The translations under genes and the position numbers were made by a program. The notes below the pieces were generated by a model. It was not told where the DNA came from. It did not search any database and worked only from the letters and a program-made list of their open reading frames with translations. From NCBI RefSeq assembly GCF_001949145.1, contig NW_019091663.1:131018-195017 (forward strand): 64,000 nucleotides of DNA. Direction: 5' to 3'. Positions 1 to 9,691 of this stretch are shown in pieces; the stretch's first letter is position 1; each line of letters starts with the position of its first letter. This DNA comes from Acanthaster planci. Its lineage: Eukaryota; Echinodermata; Asteroidea; Valvatida; Acanthasteridae.

Positions 1-1253
1 CGTTGTGTTTTGTTCACTGTAATTATCGCCAGAGGCACTCGAAATTACAATGAACCAAAGTATTATGCTGTCCTCAGTAATGTGACCTACAAAATGAAAG
101 AAAAAGTTCTATAGTTGAAAGTATTATGTAATTAACAAGTAAGTGATACATACACGTTCAGATCATATATACTAAAAACATGCATTTGAAAACCAAAAAT
201 ATTTGGCAGAACGGAAAGTGCATTTCTACTTCTATGGTCGTACTTTGCAAAGTTCCCACAGTGGGATATCACACCACTATGCGGATAAGACCAATCATCA
301 TGATTAAGACTACAACAGTCTGGGTATCGCGTAGATAGGTTCGTATTTCCGTTTCCCCCAAACCAGTGATAACAGTTTTTTTTCAACTCACTACACCATG
401 CAGAAAATGTCGATGACCTTAAAAATGCGTTTCTGTGAGTGACAGCGGCTGGATTTTGTTCTGTTTGGCCTATCATACAGTGTGGCGAACTTGTCCGGAA
501 GTTAATTACGGCAACCATTTGCTACAGTGCTTTTCATCAGAGGCGTCTTTGCATAATATACATATGTATGTAGAGTATATCCGACAAGTGTTGTGACTAC
601 CAAGTGCACCATACTGTGACATTTGTGCATTCTGACTCGTCACTTCGATCTATAGGTCAATTTCGTTGTATTTTTTCTGAACTGTTTGCCAGTTGCCTCC
701 CATAGTGCATTGTGTGAAGAGACGTAGGCGTATATGTACGCTACTTGTATATATCAATACTGATTTTGGCAACCTTTGCTTTGGAAATTCCCCACTCTCC
801 ACAGTATACCAGTTCCAACCCCTGACTTGGATCGTGGTTTGGAGAGTTGATTATCAAGTCGAGGATTTGGAATCGGATATTGCGTGAGTTTAATTTGCAA
901 GTTCAATCGTAATGCGTAATAATAGCCATCAGGTGATTCTCTGGTTTTGTTTTTAGTCATAGAAATGGACTGCAGTCTTCCAACAAAAAAAAACATCCGA
1001 AAACTAATGCGCGTAATGTATTGGTTCGCATTCCAGTGCACATGTACAAGGAAATAAGTTTCACGTAGGAACGACACACCCGGATCACATAACCATCTAT
1101 ATATATACATGCAGAGAACTGCCGCGCTGGAATAGCTGCGACCCAACAAGCCTGCCTTGATGCAATTAGCAAAACCGTGAGCGCGTAGCCAAATTGAATT
1201 CCACTGACAAGCCGTTGTCATTTCTTGTCAAATGTTCTTTTTGTCCACCGTAG
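1..1253. other. Upstream region of DNase gene A, no gene recognised
   Basis: I see no coding exon here; the open frames are short, overlap on both strands and lack recognisable motifs. The stretch presumably contains the promoter and possibly an untranslated first exon of the downstream DNase gene. A pyrimidine-rich tract ending in CCACCGTAG at about 1243–1253 is a plausible splice acceptor for a 5' UTR intron. Confidence 0.4.
1098..1107 (+). promoter_or_regulatory. Possible TATA element of DNase gene A
   Basis: A TATATATATA run lies about 180 bases upstream of the proposed start codon of DNase gene A. If it is a TATA box, transcription would start near 1130 and leave a leader of about 155 bases, unless the acceptor at 1252–1253 is used instead. 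Such runs occur by chance in AT-rich DNA, so this is only a candidate. Confidence 0.2.
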
Positions 1254-1285
1254 GACCTGAAGTACACGTCGACTCCAACTTGATC

Positions 1286-4200
1286 ATGAAGATCTTCGTT
1301 GGGATTTGTTACCTTCTGCTGGTAACAGCAACTCCACAGTGCAATGGGACGGTTTCTCCTGGTTCTTCGTACGACGGCTCACTGGTTATCGGTGCCTTCA
1401 ACATCCAAACGTTTGGAGTCACCAAAGTTGGCAGACCTCATGTAGTTGAGATGTTGGTCAAGGTTAGTACATAAACTAACTGAAAATTATACTTCCGGCC
1501 TAATGCATGCTGTTCAACATTGTGTGCGGTATCATTAGGAGGAAATAATGAACTCAATTCCTCTGCATAATATAATTGCTTGGTCTTCTTTAGTAAATGC
1601 TGCATCACTGTCAACGTCTGAATGCGTATCTTGAACTGGAAGGGTTAACTCGGAGGAATGATTGCTTATTTTATATCCATTCACAGATTTTGAAGCGTTA
1701 CGATCTTGTTTTGATACAAGAAATAAGAGACTCTTCCGGCACTGCAATTCAAACACTGCTAGAGAATCTTAACTCGTAAGTGTGTCATGCTGTAAGCCTG
1801 GTGATATTCCTAGACGTTAGAGTTTCTCAAAATGGTTGGAAAACCCTTGAGATATTATCAAGAATCATAAATGGTTCGTCTATTAATCTATTAGGGGCCT
1901 ACATCAAATCTTGTAGCGTGATGCAAACATTTTGCAAACAAACTGTTTAAACCAATTTGTAGCACTAGAACTGATTTACCATTTATTCTTTCGGATTTCT
2001 TGTGAATGTTCCATACAATTATGAACAACTGTTACATTTTATTTACAGCGTAAATGTTCTCGGACTACAACTCTTATTAAATCATCAACGGACGCCATGG
2101 GCCCGGCTCCAGCTAAATTAAATTGGAACAAAATCAACTGCTTATCATCAACTAAAAATTCTTGGATTTCAGGAACGTCACAGGGGAGGGCATTTATACG
2201 ATGGCTTTGAGCAGGCGCATTGGACGCACATCGTACAAAGAGCAGTATGCCTACTTTTATAAGTAAGATTGGGAACTTTTTATTCCATCTTGCCTAGGGG
2301 AATGGGTGTCTCTTCGTTATCTTAAAGCCAATTTTGATGATACGTGCATTTTTTATTATATCTGTAACAAGCCAGAGGCCTTTGAAACTAAACTGAGTCA
2401 TGGTTCTGCAAACCATCTGGAGAGAAAAAGGGTAAACACTAAACATAAAAGGAAATTATGGGAAGGCTTATGCATGTATTGACAATTTTGAGGCGCCCCT
2501 AAAAACCAATCCACCTGTGAACCGGCCAGCTTGGACTCCAACCGAGTAGAAAGGCCACGAAAGTTCAACCACCCAGCGCAGATCAACCTGACTACAAATA
2601 GTTAGACAGATTATAAGCGGCAGGGACGGATCCAGAATTTTTCCGGGTGGGTTGAGGCCGGGGCTTTAATATGTTTCATTTTTGTGGACAAGCAGAAATG
2701 ACGATGAAACATTATATATGCCATGCATTGTTTACAATGGTATTGGTGCACTTACTTTAGCTGTTTTAATACTTTCTCATTCTCACCACCTTTTCCGCTT
2801 TTTGGGGGGTCTCAAAAGGGGGAGGGGAGGAGGTTGGACTCCCTAACACCTTGGGGTCCACACCTGAGCAGGGTGCCACAACCATCACTTTTAGACCCCC
2901 CATGAACGCACATAATGCACCGACTCCCCGCGATTTTAGAAACTTTTTTTGTTGCATGTCACAATAGTGACAACAGATACAGTACATGTTCGTTTTATCA
3001 ATGAATGTTGACTGCTTGATTCCAAGGCCAAGTCGACTGACGTTGCTTTGGAGCTACGTCTACGATGACACAAGCGGGGATGTCTTTGAGCGTGAACCCT
3101 TCGTTGCTTATTTCGAGTCGCCTACTACTGGTAAGAGGCTCAGAAAGAATCGAGTGAGCAAAAAAAAGTTCGGTTTTCGAGCCCTCGAATTCGATGTGTT
3201 TACTGGCTCAGATTGGCTCAAATTCTTGAACTCCAGTGCTTGGTGCGCCTAACTCTTCGAATACAGGGTTTTTGGCTGTTTGAGGGTCCATTTTACAGAC
3301 GAACGATAACGGAATGCTTGATGTAAAATAATATGCCAGGCTTTTTTTTTCATTTTCACACCAGGCGGAAACCCACTTGGTTTGCAACTCATTATGTTAC
3401 ATGTTACTAGCTTTTCACATTAACCCTAACAGTCCTCAATCCGCCGATTTCAGTATGGTTTTACATAGTGGATTGAGGTTAACAATACTTTTGCCTAACG
3501 AGATTGCTGATTGGCCAGAACGTGCTGTCTCAGGGCGGTATCTTTTGAAACCCCTCTTTCTTCACTTTTATAAAACATGGTCCATTGTGGGGCAGCTGGT
3601 AAAAACGAACACTTTCGGCTTACAATGAGAAATGGGCTGAGTAAAGTCGCGCTGAACTTTATTTTGTGGCAGACACATTACTCTTCGGCTTTTCAGGGAT
3701 TTGCTCCGATTTGTAAGGGGAAAATAGAAAGATAATCCATTATTTCAGTTTACACTTGTTTCATTTGCAGCCGTGAACAGGTTTGGGATGATCGGTATTC
3801 ACACCACACCGCGCGAGGCTGTGACAGAAATCAACCATCTTGTCGACGTGTACGATGACTACATTAATAGATCTGAGGGTAACACGGTAGGATGGACATA
3901 CAAGCGTACAGGAGTCATTCATTTTGATTTAAATTGTTTTATCAATAACAACTAGATGTAAGTCCGATTTGCCAATCAGCGGTGGAGAGAATTTTGTTTG
4001 GAGTATTTCTATGAGCCAGGCAACCAAGGCTTCCTCGAATTACTACGAAAAAGAACATTAAGAAGGTCATTACTCGCGCTTAGCAGGAACCTTAAGAAGG
4101 TCATTACTCGCGCTTAGCAGAAACCTTAAGAAGGTCATTACTCGCGCTTAGCACGCTGCCGTCATAGGCATGTGGAGCCCAGATCTCGATCTTTACACAA

Positions 4201-7041
4201 GCCGGTTCACCCGTTCCCTCGTATGTTGATAAGCAACCTCGACTGCATTGGCTGCTTGCACGTTAGACGCGCAATGCGTGGTGGGAACCAACATGGTGCG
4301 GCAAGATCGTACCCATGGGAATGAGGTTGGTTGCTTGTTGGTGCAAAGACCGAATAGGGTTTGTGTCATTGCTTATGTATGATACAATTGCTCTTTTACA
4401 TATTTTCTCTTTTACCGATAATGTTTTTATTGATGTTTCAGACTTTAATTCGTTTCGACAACTAAATCACGCGATTCCTTTCCTTTGTTCAGCTAAAATA
4501 GATTAATCGTCAAGGAAACCATTTAGAATTCATTAAATTAGAGTTAATTATTTGAGTGATTTGGTAGGCCTATGTTTCAACTAAATGATACTAAGTATCA
4601 GAACAGGAGGTTTTTTGGGTTATTTTCAGCTCCAAAATGACTGGGCTCTTTTTTAGTTTCCTCATTAAATTCAATCAGAGGCAATGCATTTTCCAATACG
4701 ACCGTTTCACAGTAGGGCGCCTCCAAGAGTTTGCAACGCGTTGGCCAATCACAACGCTCGAAATTTGTCGACCCTTTCTAAACCCGCTTTGGGTTGACAA
4801 CTTTCGCGCGTTGTGATTGGCCAACGCGTTGCAAACTCTTGGTGGCGCACTATCGTGAAACGGCCGTATTGTATTTCAGTAAAGACACAGCGGCAAGTAA
4901 TGTGTGTGCATATTTCTGTGTAAATTGTTTCGTTCAGAATGCAATCATTGGTGGTGATTTCAACGCGGACTGCTCATACGCCTCGAGGACCGCTCTCAGG
5001 AGATCTGCCCTGCGTTTAGATCAGCGTTTCCATTGGATAATTCCCGACGATGCGGATACCACCGTGGCCTCATCAGACTGTGCCTACGACCGGTGAGGGT
5101 CGAGTGAAGGAAGAACATGACGAACGTCATAGAAAAAAATCTGGACTTAGAAAACCTTTGTACCTACTGAAGCCACTTTTACCGTGCCGAATACAGACCC
5201 GAGTGCTGGCTCACTCGGCATTATGCCACGAACGAATTTGGTTACAATAGAAAGCGAGCCTTTTTGTATTCGGCACGGTAAGATGGCCGTCAGTGACGAG
5301 ACTTGCAATGATCCCTGCATGCTGATTAAGGGAATTATGGGTATAGATTCTTTTTATATGAGGTCCATGCTTTACACTCTGCTTCGTCCTACGCCCCACA
5401 ATTCTTTGCGGTTCGCCTTCAGTGATGTCCAATTGTGTAACGCTCGGGTATTTTGCGCCATAAGTTTTGGTTTTTCCATAAGGGAGCCGCAATATTTTGT
5501 ATTTCAGTCTTGGGATAAACCATGGCTCTCAAATGGCGAAACTGGTTTCATTGCCAGTCTTGAGTAGAGAATAGTTTCATCATGGAAGCTTCCCTTTGTT
5601 GAAATGTGGAACTTTGCTTCAGTTTGAAAAACATCCACGATTTTAGCCTTTATTCTAGTCTGATTACCCCCAGCGTGTTGTGTTAGAAAAAAGACAAGCG
5701 GGCATCGTGGAGAGCCGTCGCTGTTATTTTGTAAACGGCTTGACATCAAAAATGTCAGACAACCAAGAGTGGGCATTCCATAGCGCCGTATACACGTTAA
5801 CAGCCAATTATTGTTTTCACTTTTCAGGTTTGTCCTCGCTGGTGCGGATATTTTGGCCAACTACCAACCGAATAAATCCGGGGTATTTTACTTTGACCGA
5901 GAGTATCACCTAGACAGTGACACGGTAAGAATGGGCTGCCCGAGACAAAATCTTAATGAAAGAATGCCCGGGAATGTGGGCTAGCTCACATGCTTGCGTT
6001 ACCAAAACTGTCACTTGTAATTTACATTTACTGTTGCAAGTAGATAAAGCTGAGTGAGTAACGGTTGTTCGTCCATACAAAGAAAAATGAAGGAGACGGC
6101 CTCGTATTTTATTCCTCTATTAATTTTGTTGGCGGATGAACTGTGATGATGTCTCCTGAAATTAAAGTATCTTCCATCTCTCAAGAGGTTTCAAAACTGT
6201 CACTTAAAGCTTTGTAATGTTAGAAACAAACGAGTACGTGGAAATTTTATCGAATTGGGAAACCCAAAAAAGACACGTTTGGCGAAAAAGATGCAGCGAG
6301 AACGACACTCGTCATGAAAGACTAACTGGTCGCCTTGTAAAGCACAGTCGCATTGATTTGTACAAAGTTATGACAACTGATGAGGCTATGACGTCACAAC
6401 GTCACTCATACTCCTTTTGTGCTGTCCATTGGGTAGTTGAATCTCATTTGGTATTCAGCAGTTGAAATTTGTTATTTAACAGGCCAGAGACGTCAGTGAT
6501 CACTACCCGATAGAGTTGTACGTCTCCGGAAACCCCGTGCACCGGTAGGTTGGCTGCATTATGTAACTCTTGCAAACTGGAGTGGTTTTCCAATACTCAG
6601 CTTCATGTATGTGCCGGGGCTTCGTCTGAAGAATCGCTCCCCGAATAGCTGGGCCTGCAGTGCTTAACTTAAATTGGAATACTTCAAGATTTGGCTGTGT
6701 CGCATGAAGTTCGATATTTCAGTGGAAGTTACCTGACTTGTCATTGAGCTAACTACCTCGAAGTAAGTTGGTAAAAAATTAGGCGAAGCCCAATATTGGA
6801 GAATCCCTCTGGGCGTGGCACACAAGAGCACATATCGTTTGCCTTTCACAAAAATAGTGATGTCAATCATAGGGCCAACAGCCGTATTCTCAATTATTCC
6901 ACTCACAGATCTGCTGAGTCGGGGTCGCTATCGTCTTCCATCTCTGGCAGCGTCAGTTGCTCGGGAAGTTTCCGTGCCGTGGCGTGGATGTGTCTGTTCG
7001 TTGTTAGCATGCAGGTTGATATGCCCCAGGGTAATTACTAA
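1286..7041 (+). CDS. Deoxyribonuclease I family secreted endonuclease, gene A (9 exons)
   Basis: Secreted Ca/Mg-dependent endonuclease that cuts double-stranded DNA, by homology to DNase I. Exons: 1286–1462, 1687–1775, 2173–2262, 3027–3130, 3771–3886, 4938–5092, 5828–5924, 6483–6544, 6909–7041. All introns are GT–AG and the phases join without a break, giving about 340 aa. The start is the Met before a hydrophobic signal peptide (residues 1–17). Family landmarks are FNIQTFG (N39), IQEIRD (E71, R73), SYKEQY (Y111, E112), EREP (R141), IH (H164), GDFNADC (D199, N201, C204), CAYDR (C240, D243) and SDHYP (D282, H283); these correspond to the bovine catalytic and metal-site residues and the essential disulfide. 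N-glycosylation sequons lie near N20, N90 and N186. The small CxxC loop of mammalian DNase I is missing. Exon 9 adds an unrecognised tail that ends early compared with gene B. Family assignment is firm; splice sites are manual predictions. Confidence 0.9.
2263..3026 (+). other. Gene A intron 3 with a possible hAT-type terminus
   Basis: The intron is bounded by GTAAGA and AAG acceptors that fit the reading phase. At about 2623–2638 it contains CAGGGACGGATCCAGA, which resembles the terminal repeats of hAT-type non-autonomous elements (CAGnG… starts). It is followed by G- and C-rich tracts at about 2802–2840 and 2880–2910. I could not find the opposite terminus, so only a fragment is suggested. 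Confidence 0.3.
4060..4154. repeat. 34-bp tandem repeat, about 2.8 units, in gene A intron 5
   Basis: Three adjacent units begin at 4060, 4094 and 4128, each opening with AAGAAGGTCATTACTCGCGC. They are nearly identical, which indicates recent local duplication. The array lies in intron 5 of DNase gene A and does not overlap an exon. Confidence 0.9.
4268..4345 (+). repeat. Dispersed repeat, copy 1 (partner inverted near 43.1–43.2 kb)
   Basis: A stretch including CAAGATCGTACCCATGGG matches, imperfectly but over its length, the reverse complement of about 43110–43193. Both copies share the order ACATGG…CAAGATCGTACCC…GGTTGGT. The class is unknown. The copy lies in gene A intron 5. Confidence 0.5.
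4694..4871. mobile_element. 178-bp MITE-like element with long inverted repeats (copy 1)
   Basis: Both ends read CAATACGnCCGTTTCAC…TAGGGCGCC-like sequence in opposite orientation. The inverted similarity continues inward through GCAACGCGTTGGCCAATCAC, so most of the element is one imperfect hairpin around a short GTCGAC-containing centre. It encodes nothing. It lies in gene A intron 5. A second copy of the same length is at 9514–9691, and broken or partial copies occur near 13.9–14.8, 28.7 and 55.4 kb. I could not define a target-site duplication or a superfamily. Confidence 0.85.
5179..5281. mobile_element. Small inverted-repeat element, about 103 bp, in gene A intron 6
   Basis: A perfect 17-bp inverted pair, TTACCGTGCCGAATACA at 5179–5195 and its complement at 5265–5281, encloses about 69 bases. 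Inside is a second hairpin, CCGAGTG (5199–5205) with CACTCGG (5212–5218). This is the form of a tiny non-autonomous inverted-repeat element. No second copy was seen in the window, so it could also be a solitary foldback. Confidence 0.6.
6483..6548 (+). other. Gene A exon 8 with stop codon overlapping its splice donor
   Basis: Exon 8 encodes the catalytic SDHYPIE segment and ends at a donor reading CCG/GTAGGT after 6544. If the intron is not removed, translation continues one codon (Arg) and meets TAG at 6546–6548. The product would be about 297 aa, ending where ordinary DNase I ends. If spliced, the two bases left over join exon 9 in frame. Gene B has the equivalent arrangement. Confidence 0.6.
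6909..7041 (+). other. Gene A exon 9, C-terminal tail outside the DNase fold
   Basis: This 3' exon follows the acceptor TCACAG and joins exon 8 in phase. It encodes about 43 residues after the shared Arg: a Ser-rich linker, then a segment SCSGSFRAVxWMC…VV…DMP shared with gene B exon 9, then a stop at 7039–7041. Conservation of the segment and of the intron phase between the two genes supports a real exon. I do not recognise the tail. Homology to gene B continues past the stop in another frame up to about 7090, so this tail is truncated. Confidence 0.7.
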
Positions 7042-7109
7042 AAGGCATTTGGTTGTACTTGAGCATTACACCGATAGATCCACGCACGATTCCACCCCAC
7101 AACCCACAC

Positions 7110-7115
7110 AATAAA
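7110..7115 (+). terminator. Poly(A) signal AATAAA of DNase gene A
   Basis: AATAAA lies 69 bases downstream of the gene A stop codon, a normal distance for a short 3' UTR. The inverted-repeat terminus of a transposable element begins at 7117, immediately after it. Cleavage would therefore fall inside the element. Confidence 0.5.
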
Positions 7116-7116
7116 A

Positions 7117-7981
7117 GAGCCTGAAAGTAATTCAGCAATCTTCCGGAACCCTCGCGCAGTCCGTCTATATGGGGATGTTCCATGGGGCCATCCTTCATAA
7201 CTGTCGATAATTTGGGGAAGAATAATTTCTAACTGACACCACCCCAAGAAACACTCATGTCGGAATTTCCTTTTGTCCTCCTCAAGTAATATTTTGGAAA
7301 GGTTACCTGGAGGTGGGTAAAAACCGAATTTCATTATTAACGACCATTCATTTTCGGTAGTATCATCCCCAGGTCTCCTTGTTCATGCACGTTTCTTTCC
7401 ATTCCCCATGCTTACTTGGGAACGAGATTGAACAACCTTGCACAGATTTTTACCCACATGCAGTCGATGGGTTCTAGATTCAGTCGAGTTGACCTGATGC
7501 CGTTCTAGTCAGTAAAGGTTAGATGAAACATTCGAATCGTTCGTTGAAGCAGATTATTTCTTTAAGTGTATTTCCTTATGAATTACAAAATATGTAAAAT
7601 ATTTTGGTCTGTTTTTTATTTGGCTTTTACCGAAAGACTACCATAAAATATAATTCCGTAACTGTTCATCTGCTTACGAGACCACAACATTGGACTGTTT
7701 TTCATTTATATTCTATATCCCGAACTGATGGGTCAATATTTGGCAGGATATTTCTCTTTTAGGTCAGGTCGTCTTTCAGTTTCTATAAATTGATATGCTA
7801 GCAAATATTTCACAAAAAGCCTTTGTACGAGTTGAGTTTTAAATTGGTCACCACATCCCTTGTGGCAGGGTTTTAAGTAACTGAACGAAAAATATTGCAA
7901 ATTCTAACATTTTTGCAGTTTACTTTTCCTATCTAAGGGTTCCGGAAGCGCGCCATCATGCTGGAGTCAAATTTCAGGCTC
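7117..7981 (-). mobile_element. Non-autonomous inverted-repeat element, about 865 bp (copy 1)
   Basis: The ends are inverted repeats beginning GAGCCTGAAA and including CTTCCGGAACCC about 30 bases in. The whole unit aligns as reverse complement to 13932–14735. Shared blocks include the CCACCTCCAGG and CATGAGTGTTTC regions near one end and the GGCGCGCTTCCGGA region near the other. I see no intact transposase; a 98-aa frame on the minus strand at 7038–7334 is interrupted in the other copy. The element starts one base after gene A's AATAAA. No target-site duplication could be confirmed. Confidence 0.75.
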
Positions 7982-8084
7982 TATTTATCTTAGATATAAT
8001 TTCCAAGTTCATTCCAAGTATACAGATTTATACAATATGTTCCTTATATTTGTACTGTAACTGAAGTTAGTAGCGCGCCCAGGA

Positions 8085-8190
8085 TTTGTGTTGTGTTGTG
8101 TTGTGTGTGGGTGTGTGTGTGTGGGAGGGGGGCTGCTGGGAAAGAAATTTACCCTTAAAATAGCTCATGTTACCCCCCCCCCCGCCCCAC
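8085..8190. repeat. Low-complexity TG-rich and C-rich tract
   Basis: A (TGTGT)n/(TG)n run at about 8085–8130 is followed by G- and C-homopolymer-rich sequence to about 8190. It lies in the spacer between the two DNase genes and has no coding content. Confidence 0.8.
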
Positions 8191-8319
8191 CCCCACCGTG
8201 GTGGCGCCAAAGGGGACTAGGATTGCCGGCTAGATAGCGCTTCCAGGAGTAGTTTCAGATGTAGGTGTATTGTCTTTTTGTCTTTCAAACAAGCAAAAGC
8301 AAGCAAAACGAAGCTTTGG

Positions 8320-8390
8320 CACGGGGGGGGGTTCAAACCCACGACCCCCGGGGGGGCATTGACTAAAATCCCTGCCGAGCTGTGGAAAGG
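8320..8390 (-). mobile_element. Possible decayed tRNA-derived SINE fragment
   Basis: On the minus strand an A-box-like CAGCTCGGCAGGG (about 8371–8384) is followed at tRNA-like spacing by GGTTTGAACCC (about 8329–8340), which resembles a Pol III B box with one CpG-type change. Long C and G runs lie between them. No tail or target duplication was identified, so this is tentative. Confidence 0.3.
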
Positions 8391-9513
8391 AGATAGATGG
8401 TACAGGAATCATTTACATGTATGCTTGTCCACAAGTTGCGCACAGTGACGAAGAGGAAAATGCTTCGCTACGCACGCACCTGCAAGCATTAATTGATCAA
8501 AACGGATCGGCATAGGCTACAGCATAGCATACTAACTAAAACCGCAGATATTAATCAGTAACCTATGTAGTGATCATGGTAAACACGCAGGTGCCAAAAT
8601 AGGCTAGAGAACGCCGGAGCTGGTCACGATTTTTTTTTCACATTTCCACTGTCAAACAAATTGAGTGGGCCTACTTCGTCGTAGGCTGAAGGCGGAGTAT
8701 ATTTACTTCATGCACAAAACGAAACAGGTATTCCCTTTGACCCCAAATAGCTTGTTTGTCGGTGTTTGTCAAGGTGTGTCCTGTTCTAGCCATTTTGGTC
8801 ATTTCACCTGACAATAATTATTATGCACAGCTTGGAAATCGGGTGAACAGTAGCAATTTACTCGGATCTGTCGCGTTTCATCAACATTTGTACCCTGTGC
8901 CTTTGTTGTAATTTGTTTTCCATAAATTTGAATAAGGAACGATAACAGAGGAGACTTTTCAAAGGCAATCTTGCCTTCGACATCACTCGTTAAGCAAATG
9001 TTATGAAAAACATCGTTAAAAACATTAGCATTATTATTAAAACAACTCATTAAAATGTTATTTACATAACGCCGGGAACATTCCAACACAATGAATAAAC
9101 GGCATTCGATATCATCCATAGCAGTAGGTCTTACGCAAAATGTGTACTTGTAACTTAGGATTCATACATTTTTCCCTTTTTTTATTTCAGTGCAAAAAAT
9201 TACTAAAGTTGGGTTTGTTTTGTACCATTTTAATTATATTAAGGTACAGATGACGTGTTTCAGAGTAGGAGATATTTTATTAATTTAACTCAGTGCCAAC
9301 GCAATGCAGATTTGCCAAAGATGAGCTTATTTTTCATAGATTTTTCTAGTCCTGGAAATAAAACTATATTCAAGCAGGACAGTCATACAATAAACACATG
9401 TCGTTACTTCCTGTGGGCTATGTGTATTCAGCAAGTCGTTTTTGCCCTTCCCTGACCGGCCGTCCGACCCTCTCTCATGGTCCAAAAATATGAGAACCGT
9501 AGAATTGTGCAGG

Positions 9514-9691
9514 CAATACGGGCGATTCACGATAGGGCGCCTCAAGGAGTTTGTAACGCGTTGGCCAATCACGACGAGCGAAATCTGTCGACCCAATGCG
9601 CGTTTGAAAAGAGTCGACAAATTTCACGCGTTGTGATTGGCCAACACGTTGCAAACTCTTAGAGGCGCTCTATTGTGAATCGCACGCATTA
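9514..9691. mobile_element. 178-bp MITE-like element (copy 2)
   Basis: The same long inverted-repeat structure as 4694–4871: an outer arm CAATACGGGCGATTCAC…AGGGCGCC, an inner arm GTTGGCCAATCACGACG, a GTCGAC-containing centre, and the mirrored arms on the right. It has the same length as copy 1 and several substitutions. It lies between the two DNase genes. Confidence 0.85.

Noticed and set aside
7038-7334. 98-codon minus-strand frame inside the 0.8-kb element, possibly a transposase remnant
   Set aside because: The same region of the other copy (about 14560–14700) is broken by several stops, and I recognise no catalytic motif.
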